NCBI RefSeq assembly: GCF_004337985.1
Contig: NC_043740.1
Span: 1,717,200 to 1,781,199 of the forward strand
Length of the DNA: 64,000 bases
Reading direction: 5' to 3'
Source of the DNA: Pyricularia pennisetigena
Lineage: Eukaryota; Ascomycota; Sordariomycetes; Magnaporthales; Pyriculariaceae
Below, piece after piece: positions 21,198 to 31,484 of the stretch. The notes under the pieces are model-generated. The model was not told the DNA's origin. It did no database searches and worked only from the letters and a program-made list of their open reading frames with translations. The number at the start of each line of letters is the position of its first letter. The stretch's first letter is position 1. A program made the position numbers and the translations under genes.

Positions 21198-24100
21198 TTA
21201 ATAGTTGTCCCGCGTAATCTCCAAGATCTGCGTGACGTAAGGCGCAAGGAGCCAGTTTTTCATCATAACCTCACAAAGTCTGGCAGTAACTGGACGGAAC
21301 AGCAGCTCGAGCGTCTTGCCACTAGCATCTCCGCCCTCGGGTGATGAGTCTTCCACGCCCCCGTCAGACTTGCTCACGTTTCGGGCGATGTTGCGCAGGA
21401 CAAGTGCCGAACTTAGCGGAATTCCAGCAGCCTGTGCCTGGTTCGAACGCTCATCGCGCACCGCTGCTGTTTCCTCGAAAGAGACGTTAATCGTCTTGGC
21501 GGGCCGCGCAATAAAGGTACGTCTGGGGCGTCGGCCATCTATGTTGATGGAGACTATCGAATTTTGCTGCGCCGCAGCGCAATGTGTCTTGACATGGTTC
21601 ATCAAGGTAGAAAGCTGCATCTTGTGCGGGCGAGGGTATTTGTTGCAATTTCCCCATGCGCAGAACAGGTCGCGCTCCTTGGCCATAAATTTCCCAGTAG
21701 GATCGCGGGACTCTTTCAGGTGATCCTCAATAATGTGATTGTACATCTTCTCGGGAGTTAGGAAGTGCTGGCCACAGTTGACAACTCGCAGTGGCGCATT
21801 GGGATCGTTCGGGTTGCGAGGGACCGGTATCCTCCACATGCATGGCATGTATTCCGTTCCGTCTTGAGCAATGGGTCGGGTGCGCGGTCTCACACCCTTG
21901 ATGATAAACCTTTGAATCTCGCCGCGCTCACCTTGCTCCTTGACGATTTGGGCCCCAGCATGCGTGAAGACATGCGAGACGTTCCTAATGAACTCCGCCG
22001 CACCCATCATTGGTCTGGACATTTGCTGCAACGGAAAGCTGAGGGCTGCTTGGAATGCTTGCCATATAGCAATTTGTGTTATTGCGGACTCGGAATCCTC
22101 TTCAAACAAGCATTTGAGCCATGCATAACACCTCTCAGGCTCCTCCATTGCTAGAAGCTGCTGGCGAAGATCCTCCGGTACAGGTTGTACAAAGTCGGTA
22201 GAGGGTAGCTTGCTCTCTTTCTCCAGGACCACCTCTCGTTGAAACTTCTTTGCGCCGTGGGACAAAAGCCTGACGAGGTGGTTGACAAGGTGTCCGGCGT
22301 TGACGTCCTTGAGCAAAGTTTCCACGTTGACGAAATGCGATGTGTAAGTGTACAGGAAGTCCAAACAGGCGTCAATCATTTCGTCGTCGTTCAACAGTAG
22401 CCAGTCCATGATGTTCTGTAGTATGCTTGCTGGAACGTCATGAAGCTGGCTGGTCTCGCCCAGATTGATTGAGAGTCGCGCGATAGCTCGCAAAGATGTA
22501 AGGATCATTCCGCGGTCCGTAGAATGAAGCTGTGCAAGCAGGGTCTGGTACAGCGGGTCAACCGTGTCCAGGACGATATAAGGAGCAATCTGCTCGGCGA
22601 TGTCCAGTGCGAGATGTTTGATCTCAACTACCGTGTCGCTGTTGGGCAAATGGAGAATGATGCAGATAAGGTCCCTTAGCACATTGAAGTCAGCCATGAG
22701 CACCGCATTTTCCTGCAGCGTGACCATGTTGCGGATAGTCAGTACGGCCTCGGTCACGTGTACCATTCGGTCTGCAGCGTCGGCAGGCTGGATGTTGTCC
22801 AGATAAGTCTTGGGTTGGAGTTTGGCGATCCGATCGAGGATGTCGGGGGTGCCGTTCAGTCCATCGAGTACTTCGGGATCACACTCATCCGGGTCCCCGC
22901 TGTAGTCAACAGTCCAGTTCACGTCAAAGTACAAGCCGCCCACCTCGAGAGCCTTTTCCACAAGCCCCTCGGCAAGTCCAGCAAAGGTTTCGAACTTGAA
23001 CTTGTCACCACGCTCAAAAGAAATCTTGACTAGGTGATGCAAAGCATATGCTTGCTCAGATGGGATTCCAGACCGAAGGGCACATAAGCAGCGCATATAA
23101 ATGTTAGGGCCCTCGAAGACAGTTGCTAGACGAACTCATGTTAGCCAGGGATATCCTATAACGATGTAATAACCAACCAGGCCTGTGGGTAGATTGACTT
23201 ACTTCCAGGTGGTGGCCGTATTGCCAACTGCCCGGACTTCATGCCAGCGGCCTTGAACCTCTCCTGTCGCCGTCTCCGCTCAAACTCGACAGGGTTGTTT
23301 GCTGGCGTCTCAACCGGTCGCATCTGCATTGGTGACTCGAGACGGGGCTCAAAGTTCTGAACCAGGGCTGACATAAGGTCTGGATCCTGCGGGCTGTAGG
23401 TTACAGATGGTCCACGAACTTGGTTGCCCATGTGAGGTGGGGGATGGCCTGGCTGAGGATGGCCCGCGATCGGTGCCGGATGGGAATGCGGTGGGGGCTG
23501 AAATTGGGTCTTGGACTGTTGAGCAGGCGGCGTATTGGCAGCGGGCGGCGGCTGAGCCGGCTGCTGAGCTGGTGCTGCCGCATGGCGCGTCTGTCTAGAC
23601 GGGCCCGTGTCTGGCTGGAATATCACTCGTTGGGGCGGCGCAACGCGGAGACTTCGCGTGGTGCCACCGGCCCGTGGAGTCTCCTTGCGCGCGGGCGTCT
23701 CGTCGGTCTCAGAAGCAGATGCTGCTACGCTGGGAGCTCGGGCGGCAGCGGGAACGGCCTTCTTTGGCGTATAGTTTTCGAGTGTGCGGGTCAGAAGACC
23801 ACCTCCTTTTGCAGACTCATGTTCAAGAATGAGCGGTGGCGGTGGCTCTTTGTTGTGAATGGTCTGTATCTCCCAAGCAGCTAGGTACTTTAGGAAAGCA
23901 GACTTGAGAGCGTACGCGACACCTGCGGCACTCCTGTCCGTAACATCCAGCCCCAACTCCGTTGCCAATTTGCGCCATTCCAGCGTCGTCGCTGAAACAT
24001 GATCATAACCACCAGCCGCCACGACGTGTTTGAAGACCTTGAGCAGGTCGAGATGTGCGCTTCCGACCCATGGCTCAGGTTCGAATGAGGTTCCACGCTG

Positions 24101-24298
24101 TTTGTGGTATGCTCTAAGCTTCGCGATGAACTCTTCGTACTCTGGGGTTCGGTCGATAGTATGCGTCACTTTAGTCTTGTGGGCGGGGCTTGCTTTGGCT
24201 GTCCTGGAGTTGACATTGCTGGCTCTCGATGCGCGAGACGTGTTTCTGGGCGAGTTGGCTCCCGAGGAATCGGCGCCATCATCCGAATCGACCGACAT
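21198..24298 (-). CDS. RSC9: RSC chromatin-remodeling complex subunit Rsc9 (ARID domain)
   Basis: DNA-binding subunit of the RSC/SWI-SNF-type nucleosome remodeler in the nucleus. Exons 23203-24298 and 21198-23125 join in frame over a 77-nt intron (GTAAGT donor, CTAG acceptor) to give 1007 residues. An acidic/Ser-rich start is followed by the ARID domain (about 50-145: RTPEYEEFIAKLRAYHKQRG, PWVG, DLLKVFKHVVAAGGYDHV, WRKLATELGL). A Pro/Gln-rich linker spans about 185-340. After the splice the helical repeat region begins with TTVFEGPNIYMRCLCALRSG and IPSEQAYALHHLVKISFERG, characteristic of Rsc9 orthologues. Near the C-terminus paired Cys/His segments (VNCGQHFLTPEKMYNHIIEDH and LFCAWGNC, then HVKTHC) form C2H2-like zinc sites. 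No truncation is apparent. Confidence 0.9.
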
Positions 24299-25089
24299 TA
24301 TATCGTGCCTGTCGGGCGCCTAGTCGATGTCTACGCGACGTCGGCGCAATGGGAAGCGACAGCCTAAGGAGAAAGGAAAAAGAAACGAGACAAAACGGCA
24401 GAAATATCCAGCTTCCGAAACAAACTTCCAATAACGATGGATTGCCCGTTTCTTAAGGGCCCCAAGACAGCTCTTTCAGTAAAAAGAATGACGCGGAATA
24501 TTGAAAAGTGCCTCTAGTACGCGTGAGGCACCTCGAAAGCAGGCATATGTCAAGGCAATTGCAATTGACGCCGACGACGTTAAACGGGACGCGACAAGGC
24601 CAAATGCAATTCCACACGAGCTTTGACAAGCTGCCAGACGTGGACTCGAAGTGGGGACTTTAAAGTGGGCACATTGTACCTGCAGCATCCATCGATGTAG
24701 CACTGCACGTGACGTTATATGCAATGGAGGAAATCCCTGCCGAAGGTCTGAATTGGCAGTCGCACCTTCTTCAGACAACTACAACTAACCGAATATCCAA
24801 CTGAGAATTGAAGCGGGCCAGGGAAGGTGAACGTTGGGATTTGCTCTCTTGGTCATAGGTAGGCGTAGGCAGAGGTAAGCAAGAGGTACGTTCTTGTTGC
24901 GCCGACCAAACACTACTGAACCTATTCTTCCGACAAGCAGCCATCGCATTCTAAACAGCACCGTCGCCATCGACATCGAGCTGCTGTGGCTGCTATCCTC
25001 GCCGACCTCTAGTCTCTAGTGTTAAAATATACTCTACATTAAACGTCATACTTCCCTTCCTATGGTCATTTTTCATGTGATCTTTTTGT
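24299..25089. other. Promoter-side intergenic region upstream of Rsc9
   Basis: No supported gene. It includes a TAGGTA-type motif cluster around 24855-24895. Short open frames on the minus strand (24476-24976) show no protein-like pattern. Confidence 0.55.
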
Positions 25090-25605
25090 ACTCGATGGTG
25101 TGGTTGATCTCATCAACAGGAAGATGCAGCAGTTTGGCATCCGTATCTTCGTCACGGCAATATTTGAGACCTCTCACCATACAGAACGCGCTGCACCAGA
25201 CTGTGGTGCCGGTCGTGCTGAACAAATATGCCGACGAGACGCTCTACTCCTATGGCGTCCACTACAGCCAGGCCATCAGTGGTCGTACCCCTGCAGAAAG
25301 TGCTCTACAACAGCGAAGACCCTACTCTCGAACTAGATGGTCTTATCGAGCTTGTTATCAAGGATGAGCGACAGCTTCAACCAGGCGTATCTTGGACGAC
25401 AGGATCATTTGCAACAGAGAAAACACTGACTGTATTATGTGGCAACCATATCATTGTGAGTTCTGCCCTTTCGATACCAGCTTGCTGTTTATTTCCGTAA
25501 TCTACCTCCTTGAGCTTACGGACCTGACATTTTCATAATAAATCAAAGGAGTCTGTCAATTTGAACCGATTTTCAAAATCTTTGAGGGATGCGCCGGAGT
25601 CCTAG
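25090..25605 (+). pseudogene. Frameshifted coding remnant, family unknown
   Basis: Protein-like sequence moves through three plus-strand frames: LDGVVDLINRKMQQFGIRIF in one frame (25097 onward), HQTVVPVVLNKYADETLYSY in the next (about 25170-25285), then VVVPLQKVLYNSEDP and LDGLIELVIKDERQLQPG in the third (to 25455). Each change is +1, and there is no room for an intron between segments. A GTGAGT donor at 25456 and an AG near 25547 would join CGNHII to ESVNLNRFSKSLRDAPES before a TAG near 25605, suggesting a former last exon. The frames lack long ATG-started ORFs. I do not recognise the parent family. A sequencing error or a chance pattern cannot be excluded. Confidence 0.4.
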
Positions 25606-25695
25606 AAGGCCGAAGGGGCCTTCTCCTCTCTTACCTTGCAATATCCCTCTTCAGCAAGCTTTACCAACTTTTTGAAGAGGCGCGAGACACCCACC

Positions 25696-26805
25696 ATGAT
25701 AGAAACTGGTCCTTCAACAACAACAGGCAGAGACAGAGACGACGGCACCAAAAATATTCTGCAGGTCTTCTTCCCAAGCCATGACGACTATACTGAAACG
25801 GCAAGCGAGCTCGAAAAGCTCAAGATTCTCAAGCCTGTGATTCCTCTCACACGCCCGCACTCTGTTTCCCAAATACCTATCGGTATACTCCGGCCTCTGA
25901 GTGCTCAGCTGCCCCGACCTTCCTCTGCTCAGCTGATTCGTCCTGCCTCTGCGCAACCACAGCTGGGAAGATCACGCCAAAGTTCAGGCTTTCACCCGGG
26001 AAGGTTTTTGAGCACCGTGTCTTACCGCCCATTACAACGTAACGGCAGAGGCCAACTTATCCGTCGAGCAGCTGATATGCCACCCCCGGCAATGAGGATT
26101 TCACCCATGCTTCACCCCAAGGACAGAGTGAATTCCTCTTATACTATTACCGAGAGAATGTCCTCTTCGCAAGAGGTTCACTCTGGCATGTTTCAGACGC
26201 AGTACTCGGAAACTCCAAGTCCTTACTTCCCTATCGATCAAAATTCGCAAGCTCTTACATCTCAAGACAGCTTTGAATCCCCTTATAGCATTTATGGAGA
26301 CGGCCAAGAGCATATCGACATTGCACACCGACAGATGCCAACAATCAGCAGCAAACCTGGACAGCCGCAGATCCAGGTTCCTTATGCGGTGGACGGCATG
26401 CATCTACACAATAGTTGTCTAGTCCGCGGTGTAATCACGCCCACGACACCACCAGTTTTCAGGACAGAAGCAGAAAGTCATCGTCCCGATCGAGTTACAC
26501 TAACGCCTGACCATCTTACCCGTCAGCACTTGCAAGGAGGCGAAACCGACTTTCACCGCCTCTTGAGAAGTACACGCCCTGGATTTCCGATCACCGGCCA
26601 TCATCAACCTGGAGATATATCCAAACAAGACTACACAAATATCGTCATCAAGGGGATGGAGCACTTTCAGGCCATTCAGCGAAAACTTGACGCAGCTTTG
26701 ACAGCGAATGAACCGAATTCGGGAAATATGAACGAAATCCTGGCTGAATATGCAGACGATTTCGGTCGTATCTGGTGTGGTCTTTGCAGAGAAAGCGGCT
26801 CCTAG
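25696..26805 (+). CDS. Hypothetical disordered protein with SAQ repeats
   Basis: ATG in excellent context (CCACCATGA) opens 369 codons. The longer frame to 25636 starts at TTG and is not used. The N-terminus has a short structured stretch (ILQVFFPSHDDYTETASELE). Then a degenerate 9-residue tandem (GILRPLSAQL, PRPSSAQL, IRPASAQP) covers about residues 64-90. The middle is Pro/Ser/Gln-rich and likely disordered. The last 70 residues could fold as a helix pair (YTNIVIKGMEHFQAIQRKLD and NMNEILAEYADDFGRIW). No signal peptide or membrane segment is seen and no family is recognised. Base composition is less GC-rich than in the conserved genes here, which fits a fast-evolving lineage-specific gene. 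Confidence 0.6.
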   Translation: MIETGPSTTTGRDRDDGTKNILQVFFPSHDDYTETASELEKLKILKPVIPLTRPHSVSQIPIGILRPLSAQLPRPSSAQLIRPASAQPQLGRSRQSSGFHPGRFLSTVSYRPLQRNGRGQLIRRAADMPPPAMRISPMLHPKDRVNSSYTITERMSSSQEVHSGMFQTQYSETPSPYFPIDQNSQALTSQDSFESPYSIYGDGQEHIDIAHRQMPTISSKPGQPQIQVPYAVDGMHLHNSCLVRGVITPTTPPVFRTEAESHRPDRVTLTPDHLTRQHLQGGETDFHRLLRSTRPGFPITGHHQPGDISKQDYTNIVIKGMEHFQAIQRKLDAALTANEPNSGNMNEILAEYADDFGRIWCGLCRESGS

Positions 26806-27462
26806 GTTTGTCCTCTTGATCGGGCCATGAAAACTCAGTGTAACCACCTCATTTCATGGCCTCAGAGCCCAGTGTCACCTGAGTGTCTGACTGGTTTGGA
26901 GTTTGATAAAGCCGATTTTTGTATTTCTGCCCATTTTGTCGTCATTTGCTTGGAGATAGCTCAGTCGTAGCAATGTTGCTGAAATTTGAATGCGTCAAAA
27001 AACACCATGTCGTCCTAATTTTGCTTGTAACCAAAGGTAGCTTCCACATTCATAACGCCATGTCTATTTATCCTGGAGGTATCTCAAAAGACAAAACAAA
27101 AGCTAACAAGGCCCAGCAAAATCAGATTCTAACCCCGATATCCTGCAAATTCAATACTAACTCCGACTTTTCGTGCGTTGCGCTCATCATATGAGCATTT
27201 CTATCCCAAAAGGACCTCGCTTATGCAAAAAAGGGTATCATAAATGCAGAACACAAAGCCATCCACCACAAAACATATATCAAGAGCCCAAAGAGAAACC
27301 ACATGCGGAGACTGGAGCGACCAGCCAAAGCAAAACAGAATGCCAGGAAGCGTGTGGCGATGAAAATATCCCGATTGCTGCTCAACAAACAAATCTCGCA
27401 AAAGGGTCCGCTTTCGAGCTTGACCTGGTGACCTTCGGGGCCGTAAAGAAGCCTTTAGGCTA
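26806..27462. other. Intergenic region; weak plus-strand frame only
   Basis: 3' flank of the 25696 gene. A plus-strand frame beginning with an ATG at about 27191 runs into the next region and overlaps the 27463-27852 minus-strand frame, but its first 70 codons are A-rich and not convincingly coding. Confidence 0.5.
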
Positions 27463-27852
27463 CTACTGCCCCTGCTCTTTCGAGCTGGTGACCGCACCAG
27501 CGGGCCGGATGCGAATCCAAACCCGACCACCCCTGACGAACGTGCTCAGGCGGCGCTCAGGCGTGCTCGCGGCTGGCGCCTTGCCAGGGACGCGGATCAA
27601 CAAGCGATCGCCGGGGCCGCGGATCCTGGTGAGCTTCTGGCCCCTGGCGCCCGTCGTCAGGACGATCCGACGAGTCGGCGTGACCCCTTCCGGCGGGCTA
27701 ATGAGGAGCCCGGGCTTTCCGTTGACGCGCCGGACTTTGATGCGGGCCTGGCAATTTTGGGTGGTGGTTATGGTGGTGGTGACGGTGGCGGCGGCGGCGA
27801 TGGTTTGTGCCGCTGCCATGCGACGGCTGGCGGATCGGGTTGTGACGGGCAT
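27463..27852 (-). CDS. Weak hypothetical, 129-residue basic protein
   Basis: ATG-started minus-strand frame in a locally GC-rich block. It starts MPVTTRSASRRMAAAQ, has an Ala/Thr-rich low-complexity part (about 13-33), then a basic segment with regular hydrophobics (ARIKVRRVNGKPGLLISPPE, RRIVLTTGARGQKLTRIRGP). It ends at TAG. No family is recognised. The same bases carry an open plus-strand frame (ATG near 27191, stop at 27883) that would end in a hydrophobic segment. I favour the minus strand because its sequence is less repetitive, but either or neither may be expressed. Confidence 0.35.
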   Translation of the reverse strand: MPVTTRSASRRMAAAQTIAAAATVTTTITTTQNCQARIKVRRVNGKPGLLISPPEGVTPTRRIVLTTGARGQKLTRIRGPGDRLLIRVPGKAPAASTPERRLSTFVRGGRVWIRIRPAGAVTSSKEQGQ

Positions 27853-29188
27853 CCTGTTTCTTTTCTCTTGGGTGGAAGGCTGATGATGTCCCGCGGCAGT
27901 TATCGATGGCTGCAGAATGGTGGCTTGCCAGTCTTTTCTCGATGCGTCTTTCCAGTTTTCCTGTCAGCCAAGCTTTCCCCTTGTGCATGCAATGACTGGG
28001 TAGACTCTTGTCCCGTGGATGATGAGCCACCTACCGCGCGGATGTTGTTTGCTAAGGCGATTTATTTGACGACGGGAGTCTTGAGCTTGATGGTATCTGT
28101 CATTCGAGTGTTGCTCTATAACAACCTGAACAGGAACATGCTGGCATTGTTGGGTCTGAAGGCGGTATATATACTTGTTTTTTCCTTGGAAAGTCGAGTG
28201 AGGGCCACGACCTCGCAGACAGGTTGCTGCACAAGCGCTTTTCGGTGACTGGTCTTGCATCTGTGGTTGTATGTGGGAAGCGCAGCAACATGTGAATCAT
28301 CCTGCATAAATATATATTTTTTTTCTGCTATTGTTTGCTATTCGTCAACTGGTTTTGGTTGCTGGGGATATAGAAAGAGCTAAGGTAATGGATGGGTAGC
28401 CATATCCGATGACATTTTCTATTGAGGAGGTTGGGGAAAGAAGATAGCAATAATTGTAGGAAGTTTGCAGTAACTAAGGCAGGTCGTATGCGGGAAGAGA
28501 GTATATTTTTTTGCGAATAGCTGCGCTCTTGGCCTTGTACACCGGAATGAATCTCTTTCTTCTCCCCCATGGATTGCAGGACATACTTGCCCACAGGGCG
28601 AATATCAGAATCGGCGGATAGTAAGGAGTGACCATCGAAAGGCCGAGGTAGACAGATATCCATAGATTGCGTCGCTATTGCCCTTGATGAACTTCCTTGT
28701 CCCTACAATAGTAAATTCGTGTTGACGATGAAAATCAAGAAGCTTGTATCATTTTTGTAATTTAATTTTGCTGATAAACTCACTACCTCTCAGAAGTCTC
28801 AGTCAATTCATTTCCCTGCTCTGCTCTACTCGGGATCAAAAAGACACAATAACAACAATAATGACAATAACGAAGAATGTCATTGGTACTGCACGTATCA
28901 GAGGCACATGGGGCAAACAAACGGGATATTGTCCGGGCCAGTTGATTCACCTCTGATCCAAAGCATTGCCAGGCAAACTGTGAGAGATAATAGCCGCCAT
29001 CCACCACACTAGCTAGAGTCCTTCAGGGAGTTGCAAGATCGCGTACTTGAAGAAACAAAATGTTTTCATACACTACCTACTTTCTAATGCACAACCCGCA
29101 ACAAGCCAACGCCGCATGCAGACCTACAACCAACTTCAAAAACTCCAACGCAACTTTATACTGTCCAGGCAAAAAAGTCCCATTCCAT
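27853..29188. other. Intergenic region, no supported gene
   Basis: Open frames on both strands at 27757-28307 are short and compositionally biased. The part from 28300 to 29188 is A/T-rich and forms the 3' flank of the MsrB gene. Confidence 0.5.
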
Positions 29189-29625
29189 TCAAGCCTTGCT
29201 CTCCTTGGCCTCGCCCTTATCCACAGGCTGGTCCTCGGGCGAAAACTTGAGGCTGATGCTGTTGACGCAGTGCCTTTCGTCGGTAGGGGTCGGGTAGCCT
29301 TCGCCCTTGAAAACGTGGCCGAGGTGACCGCCGCAGTTGGAGCAGACGATTTCGACCCGGGTCATGCCCAGCGATCGGTCCTCGTGCCTGGTCACGGCGC
29401 CGGGGATGCTGTCAAAGTAGGCGGGCCACCCGCAGCCCGAGGAGAACTTGTGGCTCGCCTTGTACAGCGGGGCGTCGCAGCCCGCACAGGTGTAGACTCC
29501 CGACTTGGGCGAGTGCTTGTCAAACTCGCCGGTGCCGGGCCGCTCTGTGCCCTTTTCACGCAAGATGCGGAATTGCTCTTGGGAGGTGTTCATGTGTTAG
29601 TTTGATAGCTTCAGGTTGCTGCAGG

Positions 29626-29667
<42 letters not shown>

Positions 29668-29916
29668 ACCTTTGGAAAGAACTGCGCGCCACTCGTCCTC
29701 AGACTTCTGTACAGGGTAGGTCATACTGTCGGAGCTGGAGGAATTGGAACTAAAGAAGCTGCCAAAGAAAGGGATAGACGGCATAGATGACCGGAGCACG
29801 GATGGAGTGGCTGAGGCTTTGATGGAGATGGGTATCTGGCGTTCGGCTCGAGCTCTGGTGAGGTGCGTGATGAGTTGGAAAGTGTTGAGCCACGTCGAGT
29901 ATCGCAGGAACCTCAT
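29189..29916 (-). CDS. msrB: Peptide-methionine (R)-S-oxide reductase MsrB
   Basis: Reduces methionine-R-sulfoxide in oxidised proteins using thioredoxin. Exons 29670-29916 and 29189-29577 join as AAAG|AG to read LSKEQFRILREKG, giving 211 residues. The 92-nt intron holds a 37-nt homopolymer. The first 50 residues (MRFLRYSTWLNTFQ, RARAERQ) resemble a mitochondrial presequence; a second in-frame ATG (MPSIPFFGSFF, residue 45) would give a cytosolic form. The catalytic domain starts near 73 (SEDEWRAVLSKEQF). Zinc Cys are 113/116 (CAGC) and 161/164 (CSNC), GCGWPAYFD carries Cys131, and the catalytic Cys is 186 in RHCVNSISLKF. The terminal 15 residues are charged. The ATG inside the intron at 29593 should not be taken as the start, as it would drop the SEDEWRAVLS segment. 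Confidence 0.93.
29628..29664. repeat. A37 homopolymer within the MsrB intron
   Basis: Uninterrupted A run on the plus strand (T37 in the gene's sense), four bases from the GTAGAT donor region. It fills 40% of the intron. Confidence 0.95.
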
Positions 29917-31484
29917 CGAGCACCAATTAAAGTGAGGGGGAGTAGAGTGTTTTTACTTTGCTTGAATGTAACCTCTGTTGGGATTTCAGTATGGTTTCTA
30001 TTGAACCAACCTTTACGTGATTTCAAACAATCAGGGTGATGCAAGTAGCTGTAGATGTTCAATAAGACCTTGATCAACAGGTATCTATTGTGGTAGGTTC
30101 GTTGTTGGATTCGGGGGTTGACGTTAAAAATTACAAATCCGACGCCGCTTCCAAGCATTAATTATTTGGAATGCTCCTATTCTAGGTAGTTCTAAGGCCG
30201 TTCAAGCGACATTGCCACAAGCCAGTGAGCGCCAAGAGGGGTGCTGGACCATCCCCCACCCAGAAGCCGAAGTAAAATCGGCGACGTCACTAGGTCGCCA
30301 TCGGTTCATTGGTTGTTGCCGTCATTGAAGTTTCTTGATGTAGAGCTTCAACAAACACTAACTAAGATGCTCTATTGGAACCATGAACTACCTATACATC
30401 TGTATACAAATGCAGGTACTTTTACTACAAGGCAGAAAATTTCCAGATTACATTCTTCGGACCTACTGGTTGGTCTTGCTTATTTTCAAAAACTTCGTCG
30501 AGAGTTGTTCACGTCCGAAAGTGCAATGACAGTGGAGCCGATGGACCCACTTGTATGAGCCAAAGCATCCGTTCGTTAGTCAACTGGGGGGAAATGTCCC
30601 AAATGGAATCAGGATTGCATCTTGCGATGTCACTCTTCAGTCCTGCCACTGTAGCACAGTTAAATTCCCATGGACCATTCAAATGTCAACTCGACTTGGG
30701 GTGACAGCCCAAAGCATGGGGCCTCTTTCATCGAAAAATCCTCGTCAATGCTTTGTACGAAATCAAATGCCTTTGACAATTGCCACGACGCCACCATGCA
30801 GGCACCGTTCGAATGCCCGAGCTGGCAAGTGTACACGGACTTGAAATCAGTCAACTGAGCCTGATTGACGCGCAACGCTCTCACGCGGCACCGGCCTCGA
30901 ATGCCCAATGACATCTCGATATCTTAGAGTGTCTTTGATTGGATGCCTGGATAGTCTGCTAGTCCAACTTGCTTATCGTATCCCCCAGATCTTTGCGATT
31001 TATCGTTGCTTTGGACTCAAAATTGCTCCCCTAATGAGCAAAAGCCGGCCAGTGCTCCACCAAGGGAAAAGATGGGCTCCGGCCATTGTGAACCTACTTA
31101 TTATACAGCTTGCCCGCTAATCATCAGATAAACTATGAACTGCTTGCTATCTCTGGGACCAGGGATGCGAAGCAACTCATCCCAACTTCCTCTGCGTCTG
31201 TTCGTTCTCTGGTCTCGGACCACAGGTCTTCTTGGGATTGTCCTCGATTACGAATAGACTCACTGCCGGGTACAGGGATGAGTTTGTTGGTCTCTACAGG
31301 CTTTAGTAGGCGGGCATGGAAATCTTATTAAATGTGCCACTGGCCCCTCCGCGCCATGATGCGCTGGCGTACGATCTTTTGACGTTTCTGGGAACTGGGA
31401 GTAAGTTGCTACACCCGTTCTTGTCTCGACGCCTTCACCCCTCAAACTTTACCCCGACCCGGCGCGCTCGCCTGAGGATCGAAA
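29917..31484. other. Divergent promoter between MsrB and the esterase-like gene
   Basis: About 1.6 kb with no convincing gene. Several plus-strand frames of 60-105 codons exist (30241-31445), but their translations show no conserved pattern and mostly lack good start contexts. Confidence 0.5.

Noticed and set aside
26950..26985. tRNA-like string GGAGATAGCTCAGTCGTAG
   Set aside because: It resembles a tRNA D-arm (A box), but no B box, acceptor stem or T-arm follows.
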